DNA from: Lentzea sp. NBRC 102530
Lineage (GTDB): Bacteria > Actinomycetota > Actinomycetes > Mycobacteriales > Pseudonocardiaceae
DNA length: 64,000 bases
Direction of reading: 5' to 3'
Assembly (NCBI RefSeq): GCF_030269365.1
Contig: NZ_BSTF01000006.1
Span: 248,001-312,000 of the forward strand
Shown: in pieces, positions 60,514 through 64,000 of the stretch
Numbering within the stretch: the stretch's first letter is position 1
Layout of the letters: each line of letters begins with the position of its first letter
The notes under the pieces: generated by a model
Databases searched by the model: none
The model's input: only the letters and a program-made list of their open reading frames with translations
Told to the model about the DNA's origin: nothing
Position numbers and translations under genes: made by a program

Positions 60514-63500
60514 TTGAAACGATCACACATCGCGCTGGGGCTGTCGGCTGTCGTGGTTGCCGCCACGGCAGCCGTTCCCGCCTCCGCGGCGGCGCAGGAA
60601 CAGCAGGTGCGCGCAGGCGACCTGACCACCAGGGTCACGCTCGTGACCGGTGACCAGGTCGTCGTCAACAAGGGCCACGTCGAGGCCAGAGGCGCCAAGG
60701 GCAGGGAGAACGTCGGCTTCCGGACGTTCACCGACGCGCAGGGCGACCTGCACGTGATCCCGCTCGACGCCCAGGCCCGGCTCAACGCCGGTGAGCTCGA
60801 CGAGCGGCTGTTCGACGTCTCGCTGCTCGCGAGATCCGGCTACGACGACGCCTCCAGCAAGACGCTTCCGCTGATCGTGCAGGGGCAGGGGATCAGCGCG
60901 GCGAACGCCGAGTCGTTGCCGAGCATCGACGCCCGCGCGATCACGGTCGCGCGCGACGGTTCGTTCTGGAGTGGCGCCCGAGCGGCGGGAACCGGCAAGG
61001 TCTGGCTCGACGGCAAGGTCACCGCGTCCCTGGACCGCAGCGCCGCGCAGGTCGGCGCGCCCCAGGCGTGGGAGAAGGGCTTCACCGGCAAGGACGTCAC
61101 CGTCGCGATCCTCGACACCGGCGTCGACGAGACCCACCCCGACCTCGCGGGCGCGGTGCTCGAGTCGAAGAACTTCTCCGACAGTGCCACCACCGACGAC
61201 CTGGTCGGCCACGGCACGCACGTCGCGTCCACGGTGACCGGCGACGGCAAGTACAAGGGCATCGCGCCCGACGCCAAGCTCATCAACGGCAAGGTGCTCG
61301 GCGACTACGGCGGCGGCCGCGAGAGCGACATCATCGCCGGCATGGAGTGGGCCGCGGCCAAGGCCAAGGTCATCAACATGAGCCTCGGCAGTTCGTGGCC
61401 CGACGAGGGCACCGACCCGATGTCGCTCGCCCTCAACCGCATCACCGAGCAGACCGGCGCGTTGTTCGTGGTCGCGGCCGGCAACTCCGGTGGCCCGATC
61501 GGGTCGCCCGCGTCCGCCGACGCAGCCCTCACCGTCGGCGCCGTGGACCGCGACGACGAGCTCGCCGACTTCTCCTCGCGCGGCCCGCGCTGGGTCAACA
61601 ACGCGGTGAAGCCCGACATCACCGCGCCCGGCGTCGGCATCGTGGCCGCGAAGGCGAAGAACGGCCGGATCGGCACGCCCGTGGGTGACGGGCACGTCGC
61701 GCTGGACGGCACGTCGATGGCCACGCCGCACGTCGCCGGGGCGGCCGCGATCCTCGCCTCGAAGAACCCGGCGTGGAAGGCCGAGGACATCAAGGCGGCG
61801 TTGATGAACAGCGCCGAGCCCAACCCGTCGCTCACGGTCTACGAGCAGGGCGCCGGACGTCTCGACGTCGGCCGCGCGGTGTCCGCCGCGGTCACCACGA
61901 ACCACGGCAGCTTCTCGCTGGGCACCGCGTTGTGGCCGCACGACGACGACCAGCCCATCACGCAGAAGGTGACCTACCGCAATCCCGGCACGTCCGACGT
62001 GACGCTCGACCTGAGCATCGCCGAGGCCAAGCCCGCCGCGGGCCTGCTCGCGGTCTCGCCGGCCGAGCTCACCGTTCCCGCAGGTGGCAGCGCGGACGCC
62101 GTCATCACCGCCGACACCCGCGCGTCCGTGCCCGACGGCATCTACGGCGCCGTCGTCCTCTCCTCCGACGGCACCCGCGTGCCGGTCGGCGTGGTGAAGG
62201 AGGTCGAGAGCTACGACGTCACGCTGAAGTTCGTCGACGGCACCGGTGCCCCGTCGGGCAACTACAACTACCGGTTCGTCAGCCTCGCCGAGCCGCAGGC
62301 GTACTTCCGCTTCGACCCGTCCGGCACGCTCGTGCAGCGCCTGCCCAAGGGCGAGTACTTCTTCGACTCGTCGGTCTACACGCCCAACGCCGACCCGACG
62401 CAGCGCGGCGTCAACACGATCGCCATCGAACCGGCCTTCAGCGTCACCGGTGACACGACCCTCACCGTCGACGGCCGCGACGGCAAGAAGCCCTCGATCG
62501 GTGTCGAGCAGCAGGCCGCGCCCACCCAGGCCGAACTGGCGTTCAGCCTCGAAGCCCCCTGGGGCAGCACCGGCACCACGTGGATCCTGAACAACTTCGA
62601 CGGAGTGGCGGTCCGCCCGTCCGCGACGAGCTACCCGCAGTTCTCGTTCCACGCGCAGAGCATCATGGCCAAGCCCGACGGCAACGGCGGCTTCGCGGGC
62701 AGCCCGTACCAGTACTACGTCCGCATCGCCGAGAAGACCCGCGTCCCGGCCGACGTCCAGCGCGTCGTGAAGGACCGCGACCTCGCCCGCGTCGACTCGG
62801 TCGTGCACTCCCGCGTGCCGGGTTCGGCGGGCCAGCGCGACTACGGCGCCACGGGCCCGCTGCCGTTGCGCCTCAAGGAGCTCTACACGCCGGACGTCCC
62901 GTGGACGGGTTCGCTGAGCGAGCTGGCGACCCCCGGCGGACCCGAACTGATCGGCTACCAGTTCGGTGTCGTGCCGCGTGTGTTCAAGAAGGGCAGGACC
63001 GTCACCGAGCACTGGAACAGCGCCGTCTACGGCCCCGGCGTGCCGCACGACGGGGCGAACGTCCGGTTCGCGGGCCGCGTCGGCAACCTGCTGCGCCTCG
63101 ACGTACCGCTCTACAGCGCGCAGAACTCGTACGGCTCGACCGGCGAGCGGGACGCGCGCACCGTCGTGAAGGTCGATGGCCAGGTGATCTCCGACCTGCC
63201 GTACTCCGGCTCGGCGAACGTGCAGAACGCTCCGGCGGAGCGCAAGCGCTACTCCGTCGAGACCACCTCGGCCCGCGACGGCCTGTCGTCCAAGGTGGAC
63301 GCCACCTGGTCGTTCTACTCGGAGAACGTGCCGGGCGAGGAGTTCAAGTCGATCCCGCTGCTGGCCGTCCGGTTCGCTCCCGCGCTGGACGCCCACAACC
63401 GCGCCGGACGCGTCGTCACCGTGCCGATCACGGTGGAACGCAACGGAACGGGCCCCGTCACGAACATCAAGGACCCCGCCGTGCAGGTGTCCTACGACGA

Positions 63501-63663
63501 GGGCAAGACGTGGAAGCCGGTGCCGCTGCGCAAGAACCGCGCGGGCTGGCAGGTCACGCTGATCCACCCGCACGGTGCCGAGAACGTGTCGTTCAAGGCT
63601 CGGGCGGCGGACGCGGGCGGTGACGTCCAGCAGACGATCATCCGCGCGTACGACCTGAAGTGA
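60514..63663 (+). CDS. secreted S8 serine peptidase (subtilisin family)
   Basis: A 1049-residue secreted subtilase. Signal peptide 1-27 (MKRSHIALGLSAVVVAATAAVPASAAA), a propeptide with RVTLVTGDQVVV, and a catalytic domain with Asp201 (VAILDTGVD), His233 (GHGTHVAS) and Ser401 (GTSMATPHVAG). The ~550 residues after the catalytic domain are beta-rich (Fn3-like SDVTLDLSIAEAKPAAG and later sandwich domains), as in long actinomycete subtilases. TTG 60514 with GGGGAG at seven bases. Followed by a terminator. Probably degrades external protein. Confidence 0.96.
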   Translation: MKRSHIALGLSAVVVAATAAVPASAAAQEQQVRAGDLTTRVTLVTGDQVVVNKGHVEARGAKGRENVGFRTFTDAQGDLHVIPLDAQARLNAGELDERLFDVSLLARSGYDDASSKTLPLIVQGQGISAANAESLPSIDARAITVARDGSFWSGARAAGTGKVWLDGKVTASLDRSAAQVGAPQAWEKGFTGKDVTVAILDTGVDETHPDLAGAVLESKNFSDSATTDDLVGHGTHVASTVTGDGKYKGIAPDAKLINGKVLGDYGGGRESDIIAGMEWAAAKAKVINMSLGSSWPDEGTDPMSLALNRITEQTGALFVVAAGNSGGPIGSPASADAALTVGAVDRDDELADFSSRGPRWVNNAVKPDITAPGVGIVAAKAKNGRIGTPVGDGHVALDGTSMATPHVAGAAAILASKNPAWKAEDIKAALMNSAEPNPSLTVYEQGAGRLDVGRAVSAAVTTNHGSFSLGTALWPHDDDQPITQKVTYRNPGTSDVTLDLSIAEAKPAAGLLAVSPAELTVPAGGSADAVITADTRASVPDGIYGAVVLSSDGTRVPVGVVKEVESYDVTLKFVDGTGAPSGNYNYRFVSLAEPQAYFRFDPSGTLVQRLPKGEYFFDSSVYTPNADPTQRGVNTIAIEPAFSVTGDTTLTVDGRDGKKPSIGVEQQAAPTQAELAFSLEAPWGSTGTTWILNNFDGVAVRPSATSYPQFSFHAQSIMAKPDGNGGFAGSPYQYYVRIAEKTRVPADVQRVVKDRDLARVDSVVHSRVPGSAGQRDYGATGPLPLRLKELYTPDVPWTGSLSELATPGGPELIGYQFGVVPRVFKKGRTVTEHWNSAVYGPGVPHDGANVRFAGRVGNLLRLDVPLYSAQNSYGSTGERDARTVVKVDGQVISDLPYSGSANVQNAPAERKRYSVETTSARDGLSSKVDATWSFYSENVPGEEFKSIPLLAVRFAPALDAHNRAGRVVTVPITVERNGTGPVTNIKDPAVQVSYDEGKTWKPVPLRKNRAGWQVTLIHPHGAENVSFKARAADAGGDVQQTIIRAYDLK

Positions 63664-63668
63664 CGTGC

Positions 63669-63697
63669 GGTGGGGCCGGCCGCAGGCCGGCCCCACC
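63669..63697 (+). terminator. intrinsic terminator after the subtilase gene
   Basis: A perfect 13-bp GC-rich stem (63669-63681 with 63685-63697) around a GCA loop, six bases after the subtilase stop. It can also serve the convergent small gene at 63713. Confidence 0.85.
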
Positions 63698-63712
63698 CAT
63701 CGAGCCGAACGT

Positions 63713-63850
63713 TCAGCGCATGACTTCTCCCTCGCCGTCGCAGGTGTTGCAGTCGCTCGGGTCGTAGTTCGGGAGTCGCCACTCCGGGTCGGCGCAGTTG
63801 TGGCAGTGAGCTTTGGCATCTGGGGCCCACGGGCCTTCGCTGTAGTCCAT
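63713..63850 (-). CDS. small Cys-rich protein with CxxCxGxG motif
   Basis: A 45-residue protein: MDYSEGPWAPDAKAHCHNC, then DPSDCNTCDGEGEVMR at the end. The C-x2-C...C-x2-C-D-G-E-G arrangement can hold one zinc ion and resembles the two small proteins at 45350 and 45675. The composition is unlike random GC-rich sequence. No strong ribosome site is visible before ATG 63850. Convergent with the subtilase. Confidence 0.6.
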   Translation of the reverse strand: MDYSEGPWAPDAKAHCHNCADPEWRLPNYDPSDCNTCDGEGEVMR

Positions 63851-63950
63851 GAAGGGACCGTGCGGCCGTGGTGTCACCCGACCGCGCCGACGCAAAACCG
63901 CAGGTAGGAACGCCAGAGCGCACCGGTGTCACCTGGAACTTTCGCCTTTC

Positions 63951-63991
63951 GCGCCGGAGTCCTCCCACACTCTGCGGGAGGGCTCCGGCGC
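63951..63991. terminator. hairpin near right window edge
   Basis: GCGCCGGAGTCCTCCC (63951-63966) pairs with 63976-63991 over 16 positions (one T-G wobble) with a nine-base loop. Likely the terminator of a gene beyond the right edge. Confidence 0.6.
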
Positions 63992-64000
63992 CGTACCAGA

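Overview
The window is very GC-rich, densely coded actinobacterial chromosome. F420-type (LLM class) oxidoreductase, TIGR03086/DinB mycothiol-type enzyme, PknG-GlnH-GlnX, ECF42 sigma modules, UppP, M4 and S8 secreted proteases and heavy use of GTG/TTG starts fit a filamentous actinomycete; a member of the Pseudonocardiaceae (Lentzea/Saccharothrix-like) is my inference, not something the sequence proves. I see no rRNA, tRNA, CRISPR array or insertion sequence. Most genes sit in tightly packed operons joined by ATGA, GTGA or TGATG overlaps, and roughly twenty of them have a TAnnnT -10 hexamer ending 6-9 bases before the start codon, the signature of leaderless mRNA.

Layout. 1-9.6 kb: partial XRE regulator, aldo/keto reductases, lipoprotein-DUF5703 pair, F420 oxidoreductase-uppP-phosphatase run, a YCII-ECF42 sigma operon divergent from a SnoaL-like gene through a symmetric ECF42-type promoter, and a secreted thermolysin-family protease. 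At 9.65-10.0 kb the GC skew of the + strand flips sharply from G-rich to C-rich whatever the gene direction, next to a tyrosine recombinase that is translationally coupled to a threonine-aldolase gene. 12-16 kb: hydrolase with an unusual structured leader, adenosine-deaminase-like enzyme with an altered active-site motif, DUF4180 and DUF4240 proteins. 16-22.5 kb: HrpA helicase, amidase, HxlR regulator. 22.6-26.9 kb: CUT2 sugar ABC transporter with its LacI regulator and two matching palindromic operators.

27.7-30.5 kb is the most interesting part: three overlapping genes encoding an effector-associated constant component (EACC1), a caspase-like protease with an intact His/Cys dyad and TPR-like C-terminus, and a ClpC-like protein that keeps two Clp-N repeats and an AAA+ fold but has lost its Walker motifs. 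This looks like a proteolytic conflict/cell-death module.

30.5-36.6 kb: dienelactone hydrolase and a GlnX-GlnH-PknG-PP2C signalling operon. 36.7-42.5 kb: a TetR repressor facing a five-gene operon (SNF2 helicase, SWIM protein, acetyltransferase, DUF2238, DUF3626) with a palindromic operator lying on the helicase -10. 42.5-53 kb: WYL regulator and target, DUF2087 regulator, SDR, two small Cys-rich proteins, an ECF sigma with a membrane partner, MFS exporter, GNAT, arylamine N-acetyltransferase and a general stress protein. 53-64 kb: a second TetR with an NmrA-like oxidoreductase, a second YCII-ECF42 module, LysE exporter, VOC protein, AraC regulator, TIGR03086 protein, Asp/Glu racemase, a 1049-residue subtilase, and a third small Cys-rich protein near the right edge.
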